From DAONBD01 sp964525485 (GTDB taxonomy: Bacteria > Patescibacteriota > Gracilibacteria > UBA1369 > LOWO2-01-FULL-3): a DNA stretch of 22,616 nucleotides. This document shows, piece by piece, positions 1-5,875 of this stretch (positions within the stretch are counted from its first letter, which is position 1; every line of letters starts with the position of its first letter). The stretch lies in the NCBI GenBank assembly GCA_964525485.1, contig CAZGHH010000016.1:1-22616 (forward strand), given 5' to 3'. Under the pieces are notes generated by a model. It was not told the DNA's origin and made no database searches. It worked only from the letters and a program-made list of their open reading frames with translations. The position numbers and the translations under genes were made by a program.

Positions 1-1232
1 TCCATCTCCACCACGCTCTCCATATGTCTCGTTTGAGGGAATAGATCGAAGACAGCAGCACTTTTCACTTTATAGTCTGTGAATTTCGGCAAATCACTCT
101 TGAGCTGTGAGACATTGCAAGAAATATAAATAATCACCTTTGGCTTCGCCTTTTTTAAATATTCAATAGTCTTCGGATGCATACCGGATCTTGGCGGATC
201 AGTGACCACATATAAATCTTCCGAAGGTAAATTCAATCTCTTCAAATATTGCGCATCGAGCACCATCGCCTTCGCATTTTCCACACCATTTCTTTCAATA
301 TTTTTCTTGGCAGAATCGATAGAAGGTGCAAAAGCCTCGACCGTCAAAACTTTGTGAAACAAATCAGCATTATTAATCCCAAAAGTCCCAACTCCTCCAT
401 ATAAATCCAGCAAAAACGCCCACTCTCCACGATCAGATTTCTCCAAAAGCTCGTGCACATATCGATGCATTTTCTCAGCCATCGCAGAATTATTTTGAAA
501 AAATCCCTGCACGGAAAATTCAAATTTCTTTTCCATCAAATCACCAATCAACATATCTGACCCCTTTATTACAAAAAATTCTTCGGAAACACTCACGTCG
601 GTTTCGGAGCCTACATAAGCCACGGAAACATTATTCGCACTACAACCAGCCCACAACCCCGCGTTGCCATTCTCACCTCCGAAAGCAAATTTCTTCACCC
701 TCTCCATCGCCTCATCGAGCTTGGTCGAATCTGCATTCAAAATAAAACAAATCGAAGAATCACCGGCGGGTGTACGAATTACTGAATAACGAAAAGCTCC
801 TGTTTTTTTATTTAAATCATAAGCATCAAAATCTTCATCAGTATCAATAAAAAAAGCTCTAACTTCAGCCAACAGCTCATTCAACCTATCGTTTGAAATT
901 GCACATTTATCAATATCAACAACCTCAAACCACTTGCCTTTCACACGAAAACCAAGCCTATCTTTCCCATTATCCCCTGCTGGCAATTCACGCCCAGCCG
1001 ACAAGAACCAATTATTCCAAAAAGCCATATCCATACGATTTCTATAGCCATATTCATTGTCAGAAAACACCGCAACATCGTCCGCGAAAAAATCCTTACA
1101 TTTCAAAGCATCAGCCAAAGCTCGCTTCTTTTGTCCAAGCTGAGTCGCATAATCAATATGCTGTGCATCGCACCCGCCACATTTCCCATAATAAGGACAT
1201 TTCGGTTCTACTATGTTTTTTGGTTCCGCCAT
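1..1232 (-). CDS. 23S rRNA (uracil-5-)-methyltransferase, RlmC/RlmD (TrmA) family, 3' end cut off
   Basis: The product should use S-adenosylmethionine to methylate C5 of a uridine in 23S rRNA. I translated it by hand from the ATG at 1230-1232; about 410 residues are visible and only the last few are missing beyond the window edge. Near the N-terminus C12, C18 and C21 (motif KCPYYGKCGGC), with C110 in VDIDKCAI, fit the four Cys ligands of the family's Fe-S cluster. The C-terminal part shows a SAM-domain stretch (LLDLYGGVGTFGI), the DPPRSG motif, the catalytic-Cys motif ISCNVSQL, and FPQTRHMESV with the catalytic Glu. There is no N-terminal TRAM domain, so it resembles RlmC or RlmCD more than E. 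coli RlmD; which uridine it modifies cannot be told. No Shine-Dalgarno sequence precedes the ATG. It is divergent from the membrane-protein gene at 1375. Confidence 0.88.
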   Translation of the reverse strand, partial: MAEPKNIVEPKCPYYGKCGGCDAQHIDYATQLGQKKRALADALKCKDFFADDVAVFSDNEYGYRNRMDMAFWNNWFLSAGRELPAGDNGKDRLGFRVKGKWFEVVDIDKCAISNDRLNELLAEVRAFFIDTDEDFDAYDLNKKTGAFRYSVIRTPAGDSSICFILNADSTKLDEAMERVKKFAFGGENGNAGLWAGCSANNVSVAYVGSETDVSVSEEFFVIKGSDMLIGDLMEKKFEFSVQGFFQNNSAMAEKMHRYVHELLEKSDRGEWAFLLDLYGGVGTFGINNADLFHKVLTVEAFAPSIDSAKKNIERNGVENAKAMVLDAQYLKRLNLPSEDLYVVTDPPRSGMHPKTIEYLKKAKPKVIIYISCNVSQLKSDLPKFTDYKVKSAAVFDLFPQTRHMESVVEM

Positions 1233-1304
1233 GATTTTAGTTCTGCCGTTATTTCGGACAGTTATTACTTACCTTCAAAAAGCCGCCGCATTATAAGGTC
1301 TAAC

Positions 1305-1332
1305 TAGACGTCACGCAAGAAAATGGTACAAT
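1305..1332 (+). promoter_or_regulatory. Probable promoter of the small membrane-protein gene
   Basis: A -10 box TACAAT lies at 1327-1332, with a weak -35 TAGACG at 1305-1310 (16-bp spacer). CTAG-containing sites sit at both ends: AACTAGACG overlaps the -35 and AAACTAGCTG lies at about +1. Both share the ACTAG core of trp operators, so TrpR control is conceivable but unproven. The start codon is about 40 bases downstream. Confidence 0.4.
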
Positions 1333-1374
1333 AAACTAGCTGTCTAACAGTACCTATCTTTTAACCTCATAAAT

Positions 1375-1659
1375 ATGATGGGATCTCTCTACGGTGATGC
1401 TCCATGGGCATTGCTAGGAATGCACTTACACATGGTGTTCGCAACAGCGGTATTCGTAGGCTTAGTATTTTTCTTCGTGTATGCAATTAAATTCATGAAA
1501 AAAGACGCATTGAAAAAATGGCTAATGTGGCTATTGATCATTGGTTTAATTGGCGCTGTTCTCACATGCGGATTGGGATGGAAAGGAATGAAAAAATTCA
1601 GAGACGATTTCGGCCCAAGATGGGGAGTTCAAGCAACTGTCGAAACTCCAACAGAGTAA
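1375..1659 (+). CDS. Small two-helix membrane protein, function unknown
   Basis: I do not recognise a family for this 94-residue protein. It has two hydrophobic segments, about residues 15-38 (LHMVFATAVFVGLVFFFVYA) and 48-66 (WLMWLLIIGLIGAVLTCGL), joined by a short basic loop (KFMKKDALKK). The C-terminal tail of about 28 residues is polar and charged. The positive loop suggests that both termini lie outside, by the positive-inside rule. The gene has two adjacent ATGs; either could start it, and no Shine-Dalgarno sequence separates them. It is monocistronic, between its own promoter and a clear terminator at 1687-1720, and next to the trpR-trpB unit. A role in transport or membrane stress would be speculation. 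Confidence 0.7.
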   Translation: MMGSLYGDAPWALLGMHLHMVFATAVFVGLVFFFVYAIKFMKKDALKKWLMWLLIIGLIGAVLTCGLGWKGMKKFRDDFGPRWGVQATVETPTE

Positions 1660-1686
1660 AAGTTTCAAACAAGAATAAGTAAATTC

Positions 1687-1720
1687 AAAGCCGGCAAGGA
1701 CAATCCTAGTCGGCTTTTTA
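1687..1720 (+). terminator. Intrinsic terminator after the small membrane-protein gene
   Basis: AAAGCCG (1687-1693) pairs with CGGCTTT (1711-1717). The interior can add AGGA/TCCT pairing, and the stem runs into a T-rich tract. It lies 28 bases past the stop codon and separates this gene from the trpR promoter. Confidence 0.8.
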
Positions 1721-1757
1721 GTAAACTCGACTTTTTAGTCAACAAAGTTAAAAACCA

Positions 1758-1786
1758 TTGACTTTCTCTTCTGAAAATATTAATAT
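1758..1786 (+). promoter_or_regulatory. Promoter of trpR-trpB
   Basis: TTGACT (1758-1763) and TAATAT (1781-1786) are separated by exactly 17 bp, a near-consensus sigma-70-type promoter. Transcription should start near 1793. The TTG of the -35 box could be read as an in-frame start codon, but the promoter makes the ATG at 1848 the sensible start of trpR. Confidence 0.75.
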
Positions 1787-1796
1787 CTGCTACAGT

Positions 1797-1806
1797 GTAC
1801 TAGTAC
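1797..1806 (+). promoter_or_regulatory. Putative TrpR operator (autoregulatory)
   Basis: GTACTAGTAC is a perfect 10-bp palindrome just after the predicted transcription start. Bases 1799-1808, ACTAGTACGC, are identical to the right-hand part of the E. coli trpEDCBA operator as I remember it (AACTAGTTAACTAGTACGC). Position and sequence fit binding by the TrpR encoded 40 bases downstream. This is inference from motif and context; only one strong half-site pair is visible. Confidence 0.6.
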
Positions 1807-1847
1807 GCGAGAACATAAACGCAGAAAAAATAACACCAGACAGACAA

Positions 1848-2111
1848 ATGTACGAAATAATTAAAATTTTTAGGAACACAGCCGGAACCTCAGAATTAGA
1901 GAGTTTATTAAAAGCGATCTTAACTCCAAAAGAGCTGAAGGAAGTGGCTAAAAGATTAGACATCATGACGATGATTATGGAAAATTTTCCTCAAAGAGAA
2001 ATTGCAAAACATTTAAAAGTTGGCTTAAGCACGGTTAGTCGTGGCGCCGAAGTAGTTAGACAACTTGAAGAAACAAAACCAAGGTGGTGGAAAGACTTTA
2101 AGAGCTGGTAG
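1848..2111 (+). CDS. trpR: Trp repressor (TrpR family)
   Basis: This is an 87-residue DNA-binding regulator of the Trp repressor family, expected to bind tryptophan as co-repressor. From L25 the sequence aligns with E. coli TrpR with a single one-residue gap: ILTPKELKEVAKRL matches MLTPDEREALGTRV, and the helix-turn-helix QREIAKHLKVGLSTVSRGA matches QRELKNELGAGIATITRGS. R36 and R65 line up with E. coli Arg54 and Arg84, which sandwich the indole ring, so Trp sensing looks intact. The C-terminus PRWWKDFKSW is unusually Trp-rich (W80, W81, W87). I chose the ATG at 1848 because an upstream in-frame TTG at 1758 is part of the -35 box and would put the operator inside the gene. trpB follows after 116 bases that contain a terminator hairpin. 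Likely autoregulated through 1797-1806. Confidence 0.85.
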   Translation: MYEIIKIFRNTAGTSELESLLKAILTPKELKEVAKRLDIMTMIMENFPQREIAKHLKVGLSTVSRGAEVVRQLEETKPRWWKDFKSW

Positions 2112-2188
2112 AAGCGCTTATCGTCACGTTTAAAACATAAGCAAAATATGAACCGGCTCAAAGCGATCAAAGCAAAGTCGGTTCTTTT
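2085..2188 (+). promoter_or_regulatory. Predicted Trp-codon attenuator upstream of trpB
   Basis: Two mutually exclusive RNA structures are visible. The terminator pairs 2150-2158 with 2176-2184. The antiterminator pairs GAGCUGGU (2102-2109) with ACCGGCUC (2152-2159), eight pairs with one G-U, and takes seven of the nine bases of the terminator's 5' arm. The antiterminator's 5' strand lies on the last Trp codon and the U of the stop codon of trpR. Tandem UGG codons at 2085-2090 are 12-17 bases upstream, so a ribosome stalled there for lack of Trp-tRNA would leave 2102-2109 free, while one at the stop codon would cover it. A protector hairpin (2100-2106 with 2113-2119, one mismatch) can also form. 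The mechanism is inferred from pairing geometry only. Confidence 0.55.
2150..2188 (+). terminator. Intrinsic terminator between trpR and trpB
   Basis: GAACCGGCT (2150-2158) pairs with AGTCGGTTC (2176-2184), nine pairs including one G-U, with a 17-base loop, followed by TTTTAATTT. It would stop transcription before trpB unless the antiterminator forms. Confidence 0.7.
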
Positions 2189-2227
2189 AATTTAACAATT
2201 TCAAATCCAAAATTAACAACAATTATT

Positions 2228-3460
2228 ATGACAACTCTAACACAACAAACAAAAAAACAAGAAAACCAATATGACATAACTCCTTCCAAACAAGGATATT
2301 TTGGAGAGTACGGCGGGCAAATTCTTCCCCCACAACTCATAACACTGATGGATAAAATTGCGGAAGTTTACGAAAAACTTCGCACCGATCCAGCTTTCAC
2401 AAATGAGTTGAAGTATTATCTTAAGCATTACGTCGGCCGCCCAAGTCCGATCTTCCACGCACGCAATCTTTCGCGAAAATACGGTGGCGCACAGATCTAT
2501 TTAAAACGTGAGGATCTCAATCACACCGGCGCCCACAAGATAAACCACACGCTCGGCGAAGCTCTAATTGCGAAACACATGGGAAAGAAAAAATTATTGG
2601 CTGAGACGGGCGCCGGACAACACGGAGTTGCTCTCGCCACAGCGGCCGCTTGCATGGGACTCGAGTGTGAAATCCACATGGGGAAAAAAGACATTGAAAA
2701 ACAACAACCGAACGTTCTTCGAATGAAAATGCTTGGAGCAAAAGTCGTGTCGGTTGAGACCGGTCGCCAGGACTTGAAAGAAGCGGTAGACAGCGCCTTC
2801 GGCGCTTTCGTTCAGGATCCTGTAAATACGTTCTTTGGGATCGGATCGGTCGTAGGTCCGCATCCGTATCCTATGATTGTACGCGACTTCCAACGCATCG
2901 TAGGAGAAGAGTCTAAACAACAATTCAAAGAACTCACGGGCCTTTCCCTACCAAATAATCTCGTAGCATGCGTAGGTGGCGGATCAAATGCAATTGGATT
3001 ATTTTCAGAGTTCCTAGAAGACGAAGAAGTTAATATGTATGGAGTCGAGCCAAGTGGCAAATCGCTCTCTCCAGGCGAACATGCAGCAACTCTCACTCTC
3101 GGCACTCCAGGCGATCTTCACGGAATGCACACATACCTCCTACAAGACGACCGCGGCGAGCCAATACCGGTTTACTCAATTGCATCCGGCCTAGACTATC
3201 CAGGAGTCGGGCCACAACATAGTTTCTTAAAAGACATAATTCGCGTCCATTACGTCACAGCCTCCGACGAAGAATGTCTTAACTCATTTATGGAACTCAC
3301 CCGCACAGAAGGTATCATTCCGGCCCTCGAGAGCGCACACGCACTCGCCTACGCGACCAAGCTCGCCAGCACGCTCACACCCGATCAAACAATCCTCGTC
3401 AATCTCTCGGGCCGCGGTGACAAAGACATAGACTTCGTCGCTGAACAACTCCATCTTTAG
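2228..3460 (+). CDS. trpB: Tryptophan synthase beta chain
   Basis: TrpB joins indole and L-serine to form L-tryptophan with pyridoxal phosphate. At 410 residues it is the usual TrpB1 length plus a short N-terminal extension. K104 in HTGAHKINHTLGE forms the Schiff base, E127 in AETGAGQHG is the catalytic acid, and VGGGSNAIG (249-257) holds the cofactor phosphate. EPSGKSLSPGEHAATL and the C-terminal SGRGDKDID are also typical. No trpA or other trp biosynthesis gene lies in the window, so the enzyme may work on scavenged indole, or its partner may be encoded elsewhere. Transcription probably comes from the trpR promoter through the attenuator. The leader AACAACAATTATT has no Shine-Dalgarno sequence. 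Confidence 0.95.
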   Translation: MTTLTQQTKKQENQYDITPSKQGYFGEYGGQILPPQLITLMDKIAEVYEKLRTDPAFTNELKYYLKHYVGRPSPIFHARNLSRKYGGAQIYLKREDLNHTGAHKINHTLGEALIAKHMGKKKLLAETGAGQHGVALATAAACMGLECEIHMGKKDIEKQQPNVLRMKMLGAKVVSVETGRQDLKEAVDSAFGAFVQDPVNTFFGIGSVVGPHPYPMIVRDFQRIVGEESKQQFKELTGLSLPNNLVACVGGGSNAIGLFSEFLEDEEVNMYGVEPSGKSLSPGEHAATLTLGTPGDLHGMHTYLLQDDRGEPIPVYSIASGLDYPGVGPQHSFLKDIIRVHYVTASDEECLNSFMELTRTEGIIPALESAHALAYATKLASTLTPDQTILVNLSGRGDKDIDFVAEQLHL

Positions 3461-3509
3461 ACCAGCACCAACCAAGCCAAACCCGGTAAAGACAAAACAA
3501 CAATCAAAA

Positions 3510-3536
3510 AAAGGCCTGCTTCCAAAGTGGGCCTTT
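3510..3536 (-). terminator. Terminator of the rpe operon, shared with trpB
   Basis: AAAGGCC (3510-3516) and GGCCTTT (3530-3536) form the stem between convergent trpB and rpe. Read on the minus strand, the stem is followed by a run of T (the A tract at 3506-3512), which makes it strong for rpe. For trpB the downstream tract is only TTTCACAAA, so it is weaker in that direction. Confidence 0.75.
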
Positions 3537-3555
3537 CACAAATCACATCTAAAAC

Positions 3556-4287
3556 CTATTTCAAACTATCAATTGCAACCTTATAATCCTCCGCGCCAAA
3601 AATGAAACTGCCGGCAACAAAAATCTCCGCGCCGGCATCGCGCGCAATACGCGCAGTTTCAGTATTTACTCCACCATCAACTTCAATTTCATATCTCAAA
3701 TTTTCACCATTCTCAACAGACGAAACAGTTTTTTTCTCAGCCAACCATTTCACTTTATCCATCATATCCTTCATAAATTTTTGCCCACCAAAACCAGGCT
3801 CCACAGTCATTACCAAAACAATATCGGTATATTCCAAAGCCCCTTCATACAATTCAATCGCAGTCCCGGGTTTAATAGAAAACCCAGCCTTGATACCGCG
3901 TGATTTAATAGATTTTAAACATTCAATCAAAGCCTCTGTAGAACCAAGTCCAAAGCCTCCATCACCACCACACGCCTCAGCATGCACAACGATATAATCA
4001 GACGAAACATCACGATTTTCTCCATCCACACCACGCCCCATAGAATCAGCAAAAGCATTAACATATTTTTCGGGATTTTCAATCATTAAATGAACATCAA
4101 GAGAAGCTTTTACAAAACGCGCCAACGAAGCCACGACAGGAATTCCAATAGAAATATTCGGCACAAAATGCCCATCCATCACGTCAACATGGATAATATC
4201 AGCACCAGCATTTAAAACAGCTTCAATCTCTTCTCGAAGTCTTCCGAAATCCGCTGACAATATTGATGGAGCAATTTTCACGCTCAT
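3556..4287 (-). CDS. rpe: Ribulose-phosphate 3-epimerase
   Basis: Rpe interconverts ribulose-5-phosphate and xylulose-5-phosphate in the non-oxidative pentose phosphate pathway. The 243-residue TIM barrel starts with IAPSILSADFGRL. Metal ligands are H33 and D35 (HVDVMDGHFVPN), H66 (DVHLMIENP) and D204 (EVDGGVN); D35 and D204 are the catalytic pair. VEPGFGGQKF (162-171) is the phosphate loop. It is about 20 residues longer than usual, through polar loop insertions at about 83-96 (MGRGVDGENRDVSS), 107-115 (GGDGGFGLG) and 187-196. It is the last gene of the minus-strand pentose block, 12 bases after rpiB, and ends before the terminator at 3510-3536. No Shine-Dalgarno sequence. Confidence 0.95.
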   Translation of the reverse strand: MSVKIAPSILSADFGRLREEIEAVLNAGADIIHVDVMDGHFVPNISIGIPVVASLARFVKASLDVHLMIENPEKYVNAFADSMGRGVDGENRDVSSDYIVVHAEACGGDGGFGLGSTEALIECLKSIKSRGIKAGFSIKPGTAIELYEGALEYTDIVLVMTVEPGFGGQKFMKDMMDKVKWLAEKKTVSSVENGENLRYEIEVDGGVNTETARIARDAGAEIFVAGSFIFGAEDYKVAIDSLK

Positions 4288-4299
4288 ATTTTTTTAATT

Positions 4300-4743
4300 T
4301 TAAGCATTTTTTATATTCATCATTTTCTCTACTCTTCTCGTATGCCTTTCCTCATTTTCAAAATTGGTACTCAAAAATGTATCCACAATTTTTTTAGCCA
4401 TTTCCATCTCTGTAGTACGTCCACCCAATGTAATCACATTAGCATCATTGTGCTTACGTGACATCTCAGCCATATGTTCATCAGTTGCAACAGTCGCACG
4501 AATTCCGGGAATTTTATTTGCAGCAATTTGCATACCGATACCTGTCCCACAAATAAGCACACCGCGTGAACCGGGATTCTCTGCAACTTTTTCCGCAACC
4601 TCTCTTGCAATATCCGGATAATCAATAGAATCGGTAGAGAAACACCCCAAGTCGGTCACATCGTGCACTCTATCGATCAAATAGTCTTTTAATGAATTTT
4701 TCATTTCATATCCACCGTGATCAGAACCTATATAAATTTGCAT
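4300..4743 (-). CDS. rpiB: Ribose-5-phosphate isomerase B
   Basis: RpiB interconverts ribulose-5-phosphate and ribose-5-phosphate, supplying the substrate of Prs. It has 147 residues, the normal length. Visible family motifs are GSDHGGYEMK (6-15), DYPD (41-44), CGTGIGM (65-71) with the catalytic Cys C65, and SRKHNDANVITLGGR (95-109) with H98. The C-terminal NEERHTRRVEK helix is typical of the RpiB/LacAB family. LacA/LacB are related, but the rpe and prs neighbours make RpiB the better call. The gene lies between prs, with a palindromic repeat in the gap, and rpe, 12 bases downstream. Confidence 0.95.
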   Translation of the reverse strand: MQIYIGSDHGGYEMKNSLKDYLIDRVHDVTDLGCFSTDSIDYPDIAREVAEKVAENPGSRGVLICGTGIGMQIAANKIPGIRATVATDEHMAEMSRKHNDANVITLGGRTTEMEMAKKIVDTFLSTNFENEERHTRRVEKMMNIKNA

Positions 4744-4764
4744 AATGTTGTTGTTAATAATACT

Positions 4765-4809
4765 AGTCCCGGACTTAACTACCCATTACAGTAGAGTCCC
4801 GGACTCTAC
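4765..4809 (-). repeat. Dispersed palindromic repeat, copy A (prs-rpiB junction)
   Basis: AGTCCCGGACT occurs twice, at 4765-4775 and 4795-4805. The second lies in a perfect 19-bp odd palindrome, GTAGAGTCCCGGACTCTAC (4791-4809). A short CTAC/GTAG stem lies between them on the minus strand. The element covers the prs stop codon (4806-4808). A second copy, about 40 of 45 positions alike by eye, lies at 10008-10052. Confidence 0.75.
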
Positions 4810-5750
4810 AATTCTTTCGTCACAGACTTATCGTCGTGAACATTTTTAATAATACTTGCTAATAATGGCGCTACGGACAAGACTTTCAGGCCTTTGAATT
4901 GTTTCTCTTTTGGAACGGGAATCGTGTCACTCACAACCACTTCTTTGAATCCGGCCGCCGCTAATCTTTCTGCGGCGGGATAAGAGAAAACAGCATGTGT
5001 CGCAGATAAATAAATGTCTTTGTTCGCACCATTTTTTTTCAAAGCCTCCACAGCCGCAGTCACACTACCGGCCGTATCAATCATATCGTCGTACAAAACG
5101 CACGTCTTCCCGTCAACATCTCCGACTAAATTCATCACCTCAGCTTTATTATGCCCAGGTCTTTGTTTGTGAATAATTGCCAATCCCGCACCTAGTGCAT
5201 CGGCAAATTTCTTTGCTTCTTTTGCACCGCCGGCATCAGGCGACACCACAACCAAATCTTTCAATTTTTTACTATTAAAATAATCAATAAATATCTTGCT
5301 CACATGTAAATTATCAATTGGGAAGTTAAAGAACCCTTGCTCCTGATCGCTATGCAAATGAATCGTAATAACGTGATCCGCCCCAGCAGCTTCAATCAAA
5401 TTAGCCATAACTTTCGCACTGATCGGCTCGCGATAAACCGCCACACGATCTTGTCTCGCATAAGCGAAATGCGGTATCACTACATGCACTCTCGCTGCAA
5501 ACGACCTCTTTAGACTGTCTATCATTATAAAAAGTTCCATCATGTCCTCATTCACATTCGCAGTCGAAGTCTGGACAATAAAAACGTCCGCACCACGGAC
5601 ACTTTCCTCCACTCTCGCATAGATTTCACCACATGCGAATTTTTTCAAAATCATAGGTGAAACCTCTACTCCCAATTTCTTTGCAATCGCTCCCGCCAAT
5701 TCAGGATGAGAGGATCCTGAGAAAATTTTTAACGAAGTTGTATGTTTCAT
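4806..5750 (-). CDS. prs: Ribose-phosphate pyrophosphokinase (PRPP synthetase)
   Basis: Prs transfers pyrophosphate from ATP to ribose-5-phosphate, making PRPP for nucleotide, histidine and tryptophan synthesis. It has 314 residues, the usual class I length. Motifs are FSGSSHPELA near the N-terminus, the flexible-loop region YARQDRVAVYREPISAK (97-113), the PRPP-synthase signature HLHSDQEQGFF (131-141) and the ribose-phosphate loop VLYDDMIDTAGS (218-229). The flexible loop has RQDR then VYRE, a slightly divergent form of the usual RQDRK. The gene sits in the pentose block directly upstream of rpiB, whose product is its substrate, with the palindromic repeat at the junction. It has its own promoter-like sequence flanked by an inverted repeat at 5771-5801. 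Confidence 0.95.
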   Translation of the reverse strand: MKHTTSLKIFSGSSHPELAGAIAKKLGVEVSPMILKKFACGEIYARVEESVRGADVFIVQTSTANVNEDMMELFIMIDSLKRSFAARVHVVIPHFAYARQDRVAVYREPISAKVMANLIEAAGADHVITIHLHSDQEQGFFNFPIDNLHVSKIFIDYFNSKKLKDLVVVSPDAGGAKEAKKFADALGAGLAIIHKQRPGHNKAEVMNLVGDVDGKTCVLYDDMIDTAGSVTAAVEALKKNGANKDIYLSATHAVFSYPAAERLAAAGFKEVVVSDTIPVPKEKQFKGLKVLSVAPLLASIIKNVHDDKSVTKEL

Positions 5751-5770
5751 AGGATAGTTTTAAGCGTTCT

Positions 5771-5811
5771 TTTCGAGAAGTCACTTTAACATTTCTCGAA
5801 ACAATTCGCAA
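5771..5811 (-). promoter_or_regulatory. prs promoter with flanking inverted repeat (candidate operator)
   Basis: On the minus strand, TTGCGA (5806-5811) and TAAAGT (5783-5788) are 17 bp apart. A perfect 9-bp inverted repeat, TTTCGAGAA at 5771-5779 and TTCTCGAAA at 5793-5801, brackets the -10 box. The arm centres are 22 bp apart, about two helical turns. This looks like a repressor-type operator rather than an RNA hairpin, because one arm lies upstream of the start of transcription. Confidence 0.5.
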
Positions 5812-5875
5812 ACAAAAGTTGACATGGTTAAAAAGAAATGTCGCAACGCAAATTCTAAGACCGATAATATCGAGT

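Noticed and set aside
893..1234. Plus-strand 113-aa ORF
   Set aside because: It is antisense to the rRNA methyltransferase, whose Cys motif and codons are clear on the other strand.
1758..1847. A 30-residue N-terminal extension of TrpR from a TTG start
   Set aside because: The TTG is the start of a TTGACT -35 box with a matching -10 and operator inside the extension; homology to TrpR begins only after the ATG at 1848.
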